Below, piece after piece: positions 53,931-63,375 of a stretch of 64,000 nt of DNA. The notes under the pieces are model-generated. The model was not told the DNA's origin and searched no databases. It was given only the letters and a program-made list of their open reading frames with translations. Source of the stretch: Bacteroidaceae bacterium. Its GTDB lineage: Bacteria > Bacteroidota > Bacteroidia > Bacteroidales > Bacteroidaceae. Both the position numbers and the translations under genes were made by a program. Numbering within the stretch: position 1 is the stretch's first letter; each line of letters starts with the position of its first letter. The stretch lies in assembly GCA_024398615.1 (NCBI GenBank), contig JAKSIU010000005.1:37775-101774 (forward strand). The letters run 5' to 3'.

Positions 53931-55889
53931 TCAGGAAAGCTCCTTGATGAATCCGGGATAGGACTTGCTTATGCAGTCCGTGTCGTCTATTGAGATCCTG
54001 ACTCCGGACACTGACTCCGCAATAAGAAGCGCCATGGCCATTCTATGGTCGTGGCGCGATTTGTATTCACCCGGGACGGGCAGGGTGCCGGAAAGGATGC
54101 GACTTTCCAGACTGTGTCCGCAAATAATCATCGAGTTACAATTTATTCTTGCATCAATACCCATTTGGGAAAGCATTTCCATTATTGCTTCCGCACGGTC
54201 GCTTTCCTTTGAGTGAAGCCGTTCCGTGCCTTCAATGCGGCTTTCGCCAGGGCAGAATGCTGCCAGTACAGCAACTGCGGGGAACAGGTCGGGAGCATTT
54301 TCCAGATTCACGGAAAAGGCGTGGAGCGCACTTTTTGATACGCTTGCATCATGTCCGTTTCCGGTGTCGGATTGTACGAAAGCTCCGGCATTGCGGAGAA
54401 TGTCAAGTATCATGGCATCGGCCTGCAATGACGGGTATGGCATTCCGTGGATGACCGTTCTCCCGGCAATGGCACCATGTACCAGGAATGGGGCCGCTCC
54501 GCTCCAGTCCGGTTCCAGACGGATATCGGAAGGATGGAAAGACTGTGCTCCGGGGATGTGGAAAACCATTGTGCAGTTTCCGTTTTTGCAGATGGTCTCC
54601 TTGTTTATTGTAATTCCGAAATGTTCCAAAAGTTGCGCAGTAATATTCAAATACGGAATACTTTTGGGGCTGCTGATATGAAGAACAGTGTCATTGGGAA
54701 GCAGAGGCAGACTGAACAGCAGACCGCTTGCAACCTGTGAACCTTGGCTGCCGTCAATTGTTATGACATTTGTCAGGTTGGGAGTCCCGCTTATTGCAAA
54801 CGGCAGGAACAGACCGCCGTTCACCCTGTTCGGACAGACCGTCATTCCCATGGCTTCAAGAGAGTCGGAGAGCGGCTTCATGTCGCGTCCCAAAAGGGTC
54901 TTTTCGCCATCCAGAACGAATTCCGTGCTGCTGAGAATGCTGACAAGAGGAGCGGCAATACGGGTCAGCAGACCTGATTCACCACAGGAAATCCTGTTCG
55001 CTGAAAGACATCCGGGTCTGGCACCTGTTCCTGATATGACCAGCGTTCCCGGGAGTTCGTCAACTGTCGCTCCAAGTGAACGTGCCAGATGGACTGCACT
55101 GCAGCTGTCGTCCGATGCCGTATAGCCTGAAATCGTTGATGTGCCATTGGCCAATGCCGCGGCAATGACGGCACGGACGGCATAACTCTTTGAAGCGGCT
55201 GGCTGATGTATGTCAAGTTGCCTGAGATTTCTGTCCTGATAAAGGATTGCGGACAATTGTTCTGAGGTATGCTGTCCTGGAGCAGTACATGACGCTTCAT
55301 CGGGACTGCAGTAGGTGAATGGGGCTCCCATGGCTATGCAGTCAATGCGGCTTGCCTGACCGCATTCTCCCATGGCAAAGGCAATAAGGCGTCCTTCAAG
55401 GCTCGGATTATTGCTGTACAATGAGGCGATTGTATTTCTCCAACGGACATCGTCCTGCCTGGCTGTAACTGCAATCTTTACGATGTCTGCCCCGGAACTC
55501 AAACACTTGTCGGTCATGCTCTGGAGAGATTCCTGATCGGGACACCCGGAAAAGTCATGGAATGAACGGATAATGCGGCAGCCGTATCTGTGACACAGAT
55601 TGATCAGGCTTTCTTCAAGTTTTCCGGATATTTCAATTTCAAGATCTGCGAAGGCGGCTCCTGCTGTTATTGCCGCACTGAGTCTTTCGTGACATTTCAC
55701 TCCGCTGCAATTGTCGGAAAGCCGGCAGGTGGCTATGAGCGGAATGTCTGATTCCCTGAAGATTCCTGAAATCGACGATGTGGGAACAGGGCACAGGTCC
55801 AGCCGGATTTCAGCCATGGCTGTCTCTTTCCGGGACAGGATTTCCTTGATCCCTTTTTCATTCCTTCCGGCAACCGAAGTGCAGATCAT
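53931..55889 (-). CDS. Fusion of type I 3-dehydroquinate dehydratase (AroD) and EPSP synthase (AroA)
   Basis: A 652-residue two-enzyme protein of the shikimate pathway. Residues 1-215 are a type I dehydratase with substrate-binding E27/R29 (AEIRLDL), catalytic His111 (RSFHDF), Schiff-base Lys138 (ADIVKIAV) and the closing APGQ motif. Residues about 222-652 are EPSP synthase: SKSYAVR (Lys234, Ser235, Arg239), CGESGLLTR, GSQGSQVASGLL, DWSGAAPF, KESDRAEAI and the late HDHRMAM. Both halves look complete. Dehydroquinate dehydration and EPSP formation are not consecutive steps; AroE and AroK act between them. It overlaps the aroB stop by 4 bases (ATGA). Confidence 0.9.
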   Translation of the reverse strand: MICTSVAGRNEKGIKEILSRKETAMAEIRLDLCPVPTSSISGIFRESDIPLIATCRLSDNCSGVKCHERLSAAITAGAAFADLEIEISGKLEESLINLCHRYGCRIIRSFHDFSGCPDQESLQSMTDKCLSSGADIVKIAVTARQDDVRWRNTIASLYSNNPSLEGRLIAFAMGECGQASRIDCIAMGAPFTYCSPDEASCTAPGQHTSEQLSAILYQDRNLRQLDIHQPAASKSYAVRAVIAAALANGTSTISGYTASDDSCSAVHLARSLGATVDELPGTLVISGTGARPGCLSANRISCGESGLLTRIAAPLVSILSSTEFVLDGEKTLLGRDMKPLSDSLEAMGMTVCPNRVNGGLFLPFAISGTPNLTNVITIDGSQGSQVASGLLFSLPLLPNDTVLHISSPKSIPYLNITAQLLEHFGITINKETICKNGNCTMVFHIPGAQSFHPSDIRLEPDWSGAAPFLVHGAIAGRTVIHGMPYPSLQADAMILDILRNAGAFVQSDTGNGHDASVSKSALHAFSVNLENAPDLFPAVAVLAAFCPGESRIEGTERLHSKESDRAEAIMEMLSQMGIDARINCNSMIICGHSLESRILSGTLPVPGEYKSRHDHRMAMALLIAESVSGVRISIDDTDCISKSYPGFIKELS

Positions 55890-56866
55890 ACAACAGTAAC
55901 TTTACCTATTTCTCTGATAAGGACGTAATGGATTGTGCTGCCATCGGCCTTCTTGTCCTTGTTCATTGCATCCTGAAGTTCGTCTATGTTGCAGGGCGGG
56001 GCTGTTGGAAGTCCGCAGGCTGCAAGGTCCTTTTCCAGACGTCCGGCCAGTCCCGGCCGGGCTATTCCTTCATGTTCGGACTTGTGGGCTGCCATGACCA
56101 TGCCTATAGCGACCGCCTGGCCGTGAGAGTAGGGCGAACTGACACCGTGAGTATGTTCGAACCATTCTATGGCATGGGCAAAGGTGTGTCCCAGATTGAG
56201 AACGCGTCTCAGACCGGATTCCTTTTCGTCACGGGCAACTATGCGTGCCTTGATGCGTGCAGCCTGTACGGCCATATCAAACATGAACGCGGGTTCCATG
56301 CCTTTGTCTGATACTTCTCTCACGGTTTTCCTGTAAAGGGTGGCCGAACCTATGACAAAAGTCTTGAGAATCTCAGCCAGTCCTGAAAGCATTTCCTTAT
56401 GCGGAAGGGTCAGCAACGGCAGAGGACAGATGTATGTGAATTCAGGCTGCGTTATGGTCCCGATCATGTTCTTGTAAGAATCCAGATTGACTCCTGTCTT
56501 TCCGCCGAGACCGGCATCGGCCTGGCAGAGCAGGGTGGTGGGCACATTGGCGTAGCGTATGCCGCGCTTGTAGACCGATGCGGCAAATCCGGCCATGTCA
56601 GTGGTGATTCCGCCGCCTACGGCAAGCAGCAGGGAACTGCGGTCAGCGCCACTTTCCATCAGCCACCGGCATATCCCTATAACCTGCTCCATTGTCTTGA
56701 GGCTTTCGCCCGCAACAATCCCGTACATGGGAATCCTGCCGTTGGAGATGGTATGCGCAATATCTCTCACGGCCATGTCATAGACCATGAAGACTGACTG
56801 ATATCCGTCAAGCAGCAGCTTCAGGCCGTCCCAGCCGGTCCCCGATTCTATTCTTATTTTTTTCAT
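55886..56866 (-). CDS. aroB: 3-dehydroquinate synthase
   Basis: AroB closes DAHP to 3-dehydroquinate with NAD and a divalent metal. The 326-residue protein has the NAD region LLAVGGGITTDMAGFAASVY, TTLLCQADAGLGGKTGVNL, the Lys/metal stretch RVLNLGHTFAHAIEW with HGVSSPYSHGQAVAIGM. Short N-terminus relative to E. coli (362). ATG 56866 is chosen over the longer frame (56902) because the -7 box lies between them. Its stop overlaps the start of the AroD-AroA gene. Confidence 0.95.
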   Translation of the reverse strand: MKKIRIESGTGWDGLKLLLDGYQSVFMVYDMAVRDIAHTISNGRIPMYGIVAGESLKTMEQVIGICRWLMESGADRSSLLLAVGGGITTDMAGFAASVYKRGIRYANVPTTLLCQADAGLGGKTGVNLDSYKNMIGTITQPEFTYICPLPLLTLPHKEMLSGLAEILKTFVIGSATLYRKTVREVSDKGMEPAFMFDMAVQAARIKARIVARDEKESGLRRVLNLGHTFAHAIEWFEHTHGVSSPYSHGQAVAIGMVMAAHKSEHEGIARPGLAGRLEKDLAACGLPTAPPCNIDELQDAMNKDKKADGSTIHYVLIREIGKVTVV

Positions 56867-56874
56867 TCTGAACA

Positions 56875-56882
56875 CAAAAATA
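56875..56882 (-). promoter_or_regulatory. -7 box of aroB-aroDA
   Basis: On the minus strand TATTTTTG, exact. It ends 8 bases before the aroB ATG, so the mRNA would have almost no leader. A TTG at 56902-56900 could serve as -33, with a short spacer (17). Confidence 0.6.
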
Positions 56883-56884
56883 TC

Positions 56885-56892
56885 TATTTTCG
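56885..56892 (+). promoter_or_regulatory. -7 box of aroC
   Basis: TATTTTCG, one base off the consensus, 18 bases before the aroC ATG. It lies two bases from the opposing aroB box, so the two promoters fully overlap. Confidence 0.5.
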
Positions 56893-56910
56893 CGAAAAAC
56901 AATCCCGTAT

Positions 56911-58029
56911 ATGAAAAACAGTATTGGAAATAATGTCATATTGACGGTGTTCGGCGAATCTCACGGACCTGCTGTGGGTGTGGTGCTTGACGGCTTGGCC
57001 CCGGGAATCGAGGTCTCTGACGCAGACATCGCCGCCTTCCTTTCAGTGCGCCGCCCCAGCGACAGCACGGCAACGGCGCGCCGCGAGCCGGACCGCTTCC
57101 AGATACTGAGCGGGGTATTTCAGGGATACACCACAGGCGCCCCCATCTGCATAGTCATACCGAATGCCGATGTCCGCAGCCAGGACTACGAGGAGCTTCG
57201 TGGCATTGCCCGTCCATCCCATGCTGACTACACTGCCCAGGTGAAGTACGGCGGATTCCAGGACTGGCGCGGAGGCGGACATTTCAGCGGGCGTGTAACG
57301 GCAGGCATTGTTGCGGCCGGAGCCATTGCCTGCAAGGCGCTTGCCCGGCGTGGAATAAGCGTTGGAAGCCACATTCTAAGTTGCGGCAGCGCAATGGATG
57401 CCGATGCGCTTGAACTTGCTCCAAACGGTATGCAAGAGTGTGTGTCGGCCCTGTCAGGCATGGATTTTCCACTGCTCTGTCCTGAAAGGAAAGATGATTT
57501 CATGAACGTGATTGGTCAGGCAGCTGCTGACGGTGATTCCGTGGGCGGAACCGTCCAGACCATAATTACCGGCCTTCCGGCAGGACTGGGAGAACCTTGG
57601 TTCGATTCGGTAGAGGGTTCCATTTCCAAGGCGGTCTTTGCGCTTGGCGGAGTCAAGGGCATAGAGTTCGGCAAGGGATTCGGCTTTGCCAGAGGCACCG
57701 GCTCGCAGCTCAATGATCCCTTCATTCTGGAGAACGGCAAAGTACGGACGGCAACCAACAACAACGGTGGCATAAACGGAGGCATAACCAACGGAATGCC
57801 GGTCATTTTCAATACTGCAGTCAAGCCCACGCCATCAATCACAAAAAGTCAGAAAACCGTGAACTTTGCTGACATGGAGCCCTGTACGGTAAGCGTAAAA
57901 GGCCGTCACGATGCGGCCATAGTCCGCCGCATCCCCATTGTCATCACATCAATGGCGGCAATCACCGTTTGCGATATGCTTGTCACCTCCGGCTCTTTCA
58001 CGCAAGGGGACAGGATGTCAGCGTGGTAA
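56911..58029 (+). CDS. aroC: Chorismate synthase
   Basis: AroC makes chorismate from EPSP with reduced FMN. The 372-residue protein has the N-terminal signature FGESHGPAVGVVLDGLAPG, RREPDRFQILSGVFQGYTTG, the mid signature SHADYTAQVKYGGFQDWRGG followed by GHFSGRVTA, and the C-terminal RHDAAIVRRIPIV. Divergent to aroB-aroDA, so the first, third, sixth and seventh steps after DAHP formation are clustered; aroE and aroK lie elsewhere. Confidence 0.97.
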   Translation: MKNSIGNNVILTVFGESHGPAVGVVLDGLAPGIEVSDADIAAFLSVRRPSDSTATARREPDRFQILSGVFQGYTTGAPICIVIPNADVRSQDYEELRGIARPSHADYTAQVKYGGFQDWRGGGHFSGRVTAGIVAAGAIACKALARRGISVGSHILSCGSAMDADALELAPNGMQECVSALSGMDFPLLCPERKDDFMNVIGQAAADGDSVGGTVQTIITGLPAGLGEPWFDSVEGSISKAVFALGGVKGIEFGKGFGFARGTGSQLNDPFILENGKVRTATNNNGGINGGITNGMPVIFNTAVKPTPSITKSQKTVNFADMEPCTVSVKGRHDAAIVRRIPIVITSMAAITVCDMLVTSGSFTQGDRMSAW

Positions 58030-58041
58030 GTTATACAAGAA

Positions 58042-58965
58042 ATGAAGACAAGGAACATGAAACGATTCAGGTTACAGACAATTGCAACTTTCGTCGTCTT
58101 TCTCCTTTATGCAACGGCCATGTCCGCACAGGGTATCATTGTATATAAGAAGGGCGGAACAGCCATAAAGGTTCCATACGAGCAGTTGGACAGCATCTCC
58201 ACCTATGACTATGATGATTCCCCGGAACTGCCTGACAATCCTGACGACCCCGAGAATCCTTCCGAGACCATTGAGCATGAATACGTTGATCTTGGCCTGA
58301 GCGTGAAGTGGGCCACCTGCAACGTCGGTGCCTCCAAGCCTGAAGAGTACGGCGACTACTTTGCCTGGGGTGCCACTGAGCCGTATTACCAGCCCGGTTA
58401 CGCCCAAGAGGATCCCCAATCCCACTGGAAGTCCGGCAAGTCAGACGGCTACGACTGGGTGAACGCTCCTTATCAGACCGCCAACACCACATCCTTTTCT
58501 TCCGATTCTTCCACCAGATGGACCAAATACGTGGGCAGCACCACATCGTCATACAAGGACCCTTCGGCCACTGATGCCAATGTCCTGAAGACCGTCCTCG
58601 ACCTTGAAGACGATGCCGCCCACGTGAACTGGGGCGGTGCCTGGCGCATGCCCACTAGAGCTGAACAGGACGAGCTCCGCAACAATTGCACCTGGACCTG
58701 GACCACCATATACGGCATAAAAGGCTATAAGGTACAAAGCAACAAGTCCGGTTATACCGACCGTTGGATCTTTCTCCCCGCAGCGGGTTGGCGGCGCAGT
58801 ACGGACCTCTACTACGTTGGCTCCCTCGGCGACTACTGGTCCAGTTCGCTCTTCACGGGCAATCCGGACTACGCGTGCAGCCTGTACTTCAGTTCGGGCG
58901 ACGTGGATTGGAACTACTACGGCAACCGTGGCTACGGTCGATCCGTCCGGCCCGTCTGCCCTTAG
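58042..58965 (+). CDS. Exported protein with Fibrobacter-type major paralogous domain
   Basis: 307 residues: signal peptide (cleaved near MSAQ), a short beta domain (IIVYKKGGTAIKVPYEQLDS), an acidic Pro-rich linker (PELPDNPDDPENPSE), and a domain opening YVDLGLSVKWATCNVGA with FAWGATEPY, WGGAWRMPTRAEQDELRNNC and the end GYGRSVRPVCP. This is the pattern of the Fib_succ_major family, surface proteins of unknown function widespread in Bacteroidales and Fibrobacter. It starts 12 bases after aroC; a second ATG at 58057 is also possible. The codon use is more C-rich than its neighbours', which may reflect a different history. Confidence 0.85.
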   Translation: MKTRNMKRFRLQTIATFVVFLLYATAMSAQGIIVYKKGGTAIKVPYEQLDSISTYDYDDSPELPDNPDDPENPSETIEHEYVDLGLSVKWATCNVGASKPEEYGDYFAWGATEPYYQPGYAQEDPQSHWKSGKSDGYDWVNAPYQTANTTSFSSDSSTRWTKYVGSTTSSYKDPSATDANVLKTVLDLEDDAAHVNWGGAWRMPTRAEQDELRNNCTWTWTTIYGIKGYKVQSNKSGYTDRWIFLPAAGWRRSTDLYYVGSLGDYWSSSLFTGNPDYACSLYFSSGDVDWNYYGNRGYGRSVRPVCP

Positions 58966-59156
58966 GATTTGTCCTGCCCTGACATGCAAGACTCGCTTTG
59001 GCGCGATATTTTGGCTCAGTCGATAATTAGTGGGGAAATCATAGTATTCCTTTCCCGTATTCCCATTCCGTGAGCGGGACGGGGCCATCCACTCACATTG
59101 AACAGTTATAGAGCTGGATAACTTGACATCCTATTGAGTATGAGCCATACTGAAAA

Positions 59157-60614
59157 TCAGGCCATGTAGGTGCCCGATACGGTGTCGCCGCCGTGGCCTG
59201 TCCAGTTGGTGTGGAAGAATTCTCCGCGCGGCTTGTCGGTGCGTTCGTAGGTGTGGGCTCCAAAGTAGTCACGCTGTGCCTGAAGCATGTTGGCCGGCAG
59301 ACGCTCGCTGCGATATCCGTCATAGTATTCAAGACCTGCTGCAAGGCATGGTACAGGAATGCCGTTGACAATGGCCTGGGCCACCACATTACGCCAGCTC
59401 TGCTGTGACTGTGCCAGCTTCTCCTGGAAGAATGAGTCCATCATGAGGTTGGCCAGTTCCGGATTCTTGATGAATGCGTCCTTGATCTTGCCAAGGAATA
59501 CGGAACGGATAATGCATCCGCCTCGCCACATCAGGGCAATGCCGCCGTAGTTCAGGTTCCAGCCGTATTCCTTTGCTGCTGCGCGCATCAGTGCGTAACC
59601 CTGTGCGTATGAAACCACCTTGGCTGCGAACAGGGCCTTGCGCAGGTCTTCGAGGAATGCCTTGCGGTCGCCTGTGAACTTTGCCTTTGCCGGTCCTTCA
59701 AGAACCTTGCTGGCGGCAACGCGCTCGTCCTTCTGGGCCGACAGACAGCGTGCGAATACGGATTCGCCTATCAGTGTCAATGGAACACCATGGTCAAGTG
59801 CTGCAATGGCAGTCCACTTGCCTGTGCCCTTCTGGCCTGCGGTATCAAGAATGTAATCTACAACGTACTTGCCTTCATCGTCCTTCTTGGCAAGGATGTC
59901 GCGTGTAATCTCAATGAGGTATGAATCAAGGTCTCCGCGGTTCCACTCGGCAAATGTCTCGTGCATTTCCTGGTTGGTCATGCCAAGATATTCCTTCATG
60001 ATCTGATAGCACTCGCAGATGAGCTGTATGTCACCGTATTCGATTCCGTTGTGGACCATCTTGACAAAGTGTCCGGCACCGTTCTCGCCGACCCAGTCGC
60101 AGCATGGGCTGCCGTCTTCGACCTTGGCGCAGATGCTCTGGAAAATGGGCTTGACAATGGGCCATGCTGCAGGGCTTCCGCCCGGCATCATGCTGGGACC
60201 CTTGAGGGCGCCTTCCTCACCGCCTGAAACGCCTGTTCCTATATAGAGCAGACCCTTGCTCTCAACGTAAGCGGTACGGCGTGCAGTGTCTGGGAAATGG
60301 GTGTTTCCACCGTCAATGATGACATCGCCCGGTTCGAGCAGGGGAATGATCTTGTCAATGAAATCGTCAACTGCCTGACCGGCCTTGACCATGAGGAAAA
60401 CCTTGCGGGGACGCTCCAGTGACTGGATGAAGTCTTCAAGACTGGTGGCTCCGTATATGTTCTTGCCCTTGCCGCGGGCGTTCATGAAATTCTCCACCTT
60501 CGATACTGTGCGGTTGAAAACGCTTACACGGAATCCCTTGCTCTCCATATTGAGAACCAGATTCTCACCCATAACTGCAAGGCCAATGAGGCCGATATCC
60601 GATTTCTTTTCCAT
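59157..60614 (-). CDS. gnd: 6-phosphogluconate dehydrogenase, decarboxylating
   Basis: Gnd oxidises 6-phosphogluconate to ribulose 5-phosphate, CO2 and NAD(P)H. The 485-residue protein has GLAVMGENLVLNMESKG (dinucleotide binding, with Asn/Arg-Thr following for NADP), GVSGGEEGALKGPSMMPGG, catalytic KMVHNGIEYGDIQLI, and ILDTAGQKGTGKWTAI, ending with the tail HTNWTGHGGDTVSGTYMA. No zwf or pgl gene is adjacent, although these are often neighbours. A -7 box lies 20 bases upstream. Confidence 0.97.
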   Translation of the reverse strand: MEKKSDIGLIGLAVMGENLVLNMESKGFRVSVFNRTVSKVENFMNARGKGKNIYGATSLEDFIQSLERPRKVFLMVKAGQAVDDFIDKIIPLLEPGDVIIDGGNTHFPDTARRTAYVESKGLLYIGTGVSGGEEGALKGPSMMPGGSPAAWPIVKPIFQSICAKVEDGSPCCDWVGENGAGHFVKMVHNGIEYGDIQLICECYQIMKEYLGMTNQEMHETFAEWNRGDLDSYLIEITRDILAKKDDEGKYVVDYILDTAGQKGTGKWTAIAALDHGVPLTLIGESVFARCLSAQKDERVAASKVLEGPAKAKFTGDRKAFLEDLRKALFAAKVVSYAQGYALMRAAAKEYGWNLNYGGIALMWRGGCIIRSVFLGKIKDAFIKNPELANLMMDSFFQEKLAQSQQSWRNVVAQAIVNGIPVPCLAAGLEYYDGYRSERLPANMLQAQRDYFGAHTYERTDKPRGEFFHTNWTGHGGDTVSGTYMA

Positions 60615-60633
60615 CGTCTTTTGAAATTTTCTG

Positions 60634-60641
60634 CAAAATTA
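60634..60641 (-). promoter_or_regulatory. -7 box of gnd
   Basis: On the minus strand TAATTTTG, exact, 19 bases before the gnd ATG. It is only 17 bases after the end of the upstream GH3 gene, so gnd has its own promoter despite the short gap. Confidence 0.65.
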
Positions 60642-60657
60642 GAAATAAAAGTTCAGT

Positions 60658-63240
60658 TCACTTGACCGTAACCGTAAGTTTGTTGAGGCATGATTCGTCG
60701 CTTGAGGGGCCGTACAGCACCTCGTACTTGCCTGGAATGGGCCTCATTATGTTAAGGTTGGTGTCAAACCACTGGAAACTGTCCATGCCCAGTTCAATCT
60801 GGACCTTGCCGGTCTTGCCGGCTGCTATTTCAGCACGCTTGAATCCGCGCAGGGCATACTTTGGACCTTCCGTGTCGCCAATGCGGCGTATGTATACCTG
60901 AACCACTTCGCTGCCGTCAAGCTGACCCTTGTTCGTAACCGGAACGGTCAGGGTAATGGTCTTGCCATCGCTTAACTTCTTTGAGCTGAGCTTGCCCTTG
61001 CCATACTGGAAGGTGGTGTAGCTCAGTCCGTAACCGAACGGGAACAGCGGCTTTTCAGTCATGTAGCGGTAGGTGCGGCCCTTCATTGAGTAGTCCTCAA
61101 AGTCAGGCAGCTGGTCGGTACTTGCATAGAATGTCACGGGCAGACGGCCTCCCGGATTGTATTCGCCCATAAGAACCGATGCAACAGCGTTGCCGCCCTC
61201 CTCACCCGGGTACCAGGCCTGAAGTATGGCATCGCAGTCATCCTTGACATCGGCCAATCCCATTGCAGAACCTGAGTAGTTGACAAGCACCACCTTCTTG
61301 CCGGCTTTCTTCAGAGCCTTGATGAAATCCACCTGAACCTGAGGCAGTTCAATGGCAGTACGGTCACCGCCCTTGAAACCGGGTATGCTGACAGGCATCT
61401 CCTCGCCCTCGAGCGATGGGGCAATACCACCGGCAAAGACCACCACATCGGCTTCGGCAACGTTTCTGGCGGTCTTTTCGGCACTTACCACCTCTTCTAC
61501 ACCAAGGTCGAAACTCAGGGCTGCCTGACCGCGTTGGCATGAGTATGAAATGACAATCTCATATTCCTGACCTGCCTTTGCTGCAATGGTGTGGATCTTG
61601 CGCATGTCATTGCCGCCACGTCCCTGAATGCGTACCCTTTCGCCGTTCACGGTAATCTGGACATTGCCCTGATTCTTCAGATACAGGGCCACATCGCCAT
61701 CCTCGACGGCTCTGAAGGTGCCTGTATACCTGGCGGCAAAGTCAGTCAGATTCACATTTGGTGCAAATACGGTGGCTCCTGCAGTCGTGAAGTTCAGCGG
61801 GGTGGAGTTGTGGCGCAGCACATCGGGCTCACCCTGGGCGCGTGCGTTGTTCCAGTACTCGGCGTCAAAGCCCTGCTGGCCGCTCGCACTGCACTGTGCG
61901 AACAGACTGCGCAGGGAAAGCGACTGAAGAGCGTAGTCGCAGCCGTGGTCATATATCACATTGCCAAGACGGTCGTTCATTGCGGCAAGCAGGGTGACCG
62001 TGTGGCTTGGCGTGCCGTTGTAGTTGCCCCACTGCATGACTGAATCGTTCGCGTTCGGACCTACAACTGCAATCTTCTGACCCTTGTCCAGAGGCAGGAC
62101 TCCGTTGTTCTGCAGCAGAACCATGCTCTCCTGGGCCATCTTGAGCGACAGGGCGCGGTGTTCCTTGCTGTCAACGACTGAATAGGGAATACTGTTCCAT
62201 TCAACGTCTTCAGGATTGTCCATTTCGCCCAGTTCGTAACGGGCAGTCATGAGGCGGATGAGCGAACGGTCAACATCGGCTTCACTTATCAGTCCGTCAG
62301 CTACGGCCTGGGGCAGATTGGCGTATGAACTGCCGCACTCCAGGTCCGTTCCTGTGATTACGGCTTTCGAGACAGCATGCTTGGCATCGGGCTCGGTGTT
62401 ATGGTGTCCCTCCTGGAAAAAGTCGTTTATGGCCCAGCAGTCCGATACCACAATGCCCTTGTAGCCCCATTCGTCGCGCAGAATCTGCTGGAGCAGACGG
62501 TTGCTGCCGCAGCATGGCTCGTCCTCGTAACGGTTGTATGCGCACATTACCTCCTTGACTCCGGCTTCCTGCACAAGCGCCTGGAATGCCGGCAGATATG
62601 TTTCGCGAAGGTCGCGCGGATCAATGTCTTCGGCATTGAACACATGGCGGTTCCATTCCGGGCCGCTGTGAACTGCAAAGTGCTTGGCACAGGCATGCAG
62701 CTTGTCATATTTGGAGTCCGATGGCCCCTGCAGTCCGTTCACGACCGACACGCCCATGCGGCTGCTCAGGAACGGGTCCTCGCCGTATGTCTCCTGGCCG
62801 CGTCCCCAGCGCGGGTCACGGAAAATGTTCACGTTCGGTGTCCAGAAGGTAAGTCCCTGATAGCGGTTGAGCTTGCCGTTCTGACCGAATTGGGCGCTCT
62901 TGGCACGGGCCTCGTCACTTACTGCGGTGAACACGTCAAGCAGCAGGGCATCGTCGAACGATGCTGCCATACCTATGGATTGTGGAAATACTGTGGCCAG
63001 ACCGGCACGTCCAACGCCGTGAAGCGCCTCGTTCCACCAGTCGTATGCCTTGATTCCGAACTCCGGTATGGCGGCCGATGAGTTCTGCATGAGCGAAGCC
63101 TTCTGCTTCAATGTCAGGCGGCTCACCAGATCGGTGGCGCGCTGTTCGGGTGTCAGTGACTTGTTCTTGTAGTCCTGTGCATGGACAGGCATCAGTGTCA
63201 GAATGGAAACACTCAGCAGTGTCAGGGTCTTTCTTTTCAT
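60658..63240 (-). CDS. Glycoside hydrolase family 3 enzyme with PA14-like insert
   Basis: An 860-residue secreted GH3 enzyme (signal peptide cleaved near HAQ22). The N-terminal barrel has KAYDWWNEALHGVGRAG and the nucleophile Asp267 in IVVSDCWAIND. The second alpha/beta domain (about 370-700, IAVVGPNANDSVMQWGNYNG) is interrupted near 470-600 by a PA14-like beta domain (GFDAEYWNNARAQGEPD, VALYLKNQGNVQITVNGE). A C-terminal Fn3-like domain follows (YGLSYTTFQYGKGKL onward). The SDCWAI motif is more like beta-xylosidases/arabinofuranosidases than bacterial beta-glucosidases; substrate is an inference. Start at 63240, where the signal peptide begins. Confidence 0.92.
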   Translation of the reverse strand: MKRKTLTLLSVSILTLMPVHAQDYKNKSLTPEQRATDLVSRLTLKQKASLMQNSSAAIPEFGIKAYDWWNEALHGVGRAGLATVFPQSIGMAASFDDALLLDVFTAVSDEARAKSAQFGQNGKLNRYQGLTFWTPNVNIFRDPRWGRGQETYGEDPFLSSRMGVSVVNGLQGPSDSKYDKLHACAKHFAVHSGPEWNRHVFNAEDIDPRDLRETYLPAFQALVQEAGVKEVMCAYNRYEDEPCCGSNRLLQQILRDEWGYKGIVVSDCWAINDFFQEGHHNTEPDAKHAVSKAVITGTDLECGSSYANLPQAVADGLISEADVDRSLIRLMTARYELGEMDNPEDVEWNSIPYSVVDSKEHRALSLKMAQESMVLLQNNGVLPLDKGQKIAVVGPNANDSVMQWGNYNGTPSHTVTLLAAMNDRLGNVIYDHGCDYALQSLSLRSLFAQCSASGQQGFDAEYWNNARAQGEPDVLRHNSTPLNFTTAGATVFAPNVNLTDFAARYTGTFRAVEDGDVALYLKNQGNVQITVNGERVRIQGRGGNDMRKIHTIAAKAGQEYEIVISYSCQRGQAALSFDLGVEEVVSAEKTARNVAEADVVVFAGGIAPSLEGEEMPVSIPGFKGGDRTAIELPQVQVDFIKALKKAGKKVVLVNYSGSAMGLADVKDDCDAILQAWYPGEEGGNAVASVLMGEYNPGGRLPVTFYASTDQLPDFEDYSMKGRTYRYMTEKPLFPFGYGLSYTTFQYGKGKLSSKKLSDGKTITLTVPVTNKGQLDGSEVVQVYIRRIGDTEGPKYALRGFKRAEIAAGKTGKVQIELGMDSFQWFDTNLNIMRPIPGKYEVLYGPSSDESCLNKLTVTVK

Positions 63241-63262
63241 ACTATTGTGGTCTATATATCTG

Positions 63263-63270
63263 CAAAAATA
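63263..63270 (-). promoter_or_regulatory. -7 box of the GH3 gene
   Basis: On the minus strand TATTTTTG, exact, 22 bases before the ATG at 63240. No clear -33 box. Confidence 0.6.
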
Positions 63271-63320
63271 CACTTTTTTTCTATGTGGTTGGTTCTCTTG
63301 TTGTTATTTGGTTGTGTACC

Positions 63321-63375
63321 GATGGAAGGATGCCGGTGCGGGGTGTATTGATGGAAGGATGCCGGTGCGGGGTGT
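63321..63375. repeat. 26-bp direct repeat, two copies
   Basis: The same 26 bases, beginning GATGGAAGGATGCCGG and ending GGGGTGT, occur at 63321-63346 and 63350-63375, three bases apart. Confidence 0.9.

Noticed and set aside
58966-59156. Possible small RNA or gene between the Fib_succ-like gene and gnd
   Set aside because: The 190 bases show only a weak hairpin (AGTATG-AGC-CATACT) and no promoter box, so nothing can be supported.
62377-63081. 234-codon open frame on the plus strand
   Set aside because: Antisense to the GH3 gene; no promoter or domain.
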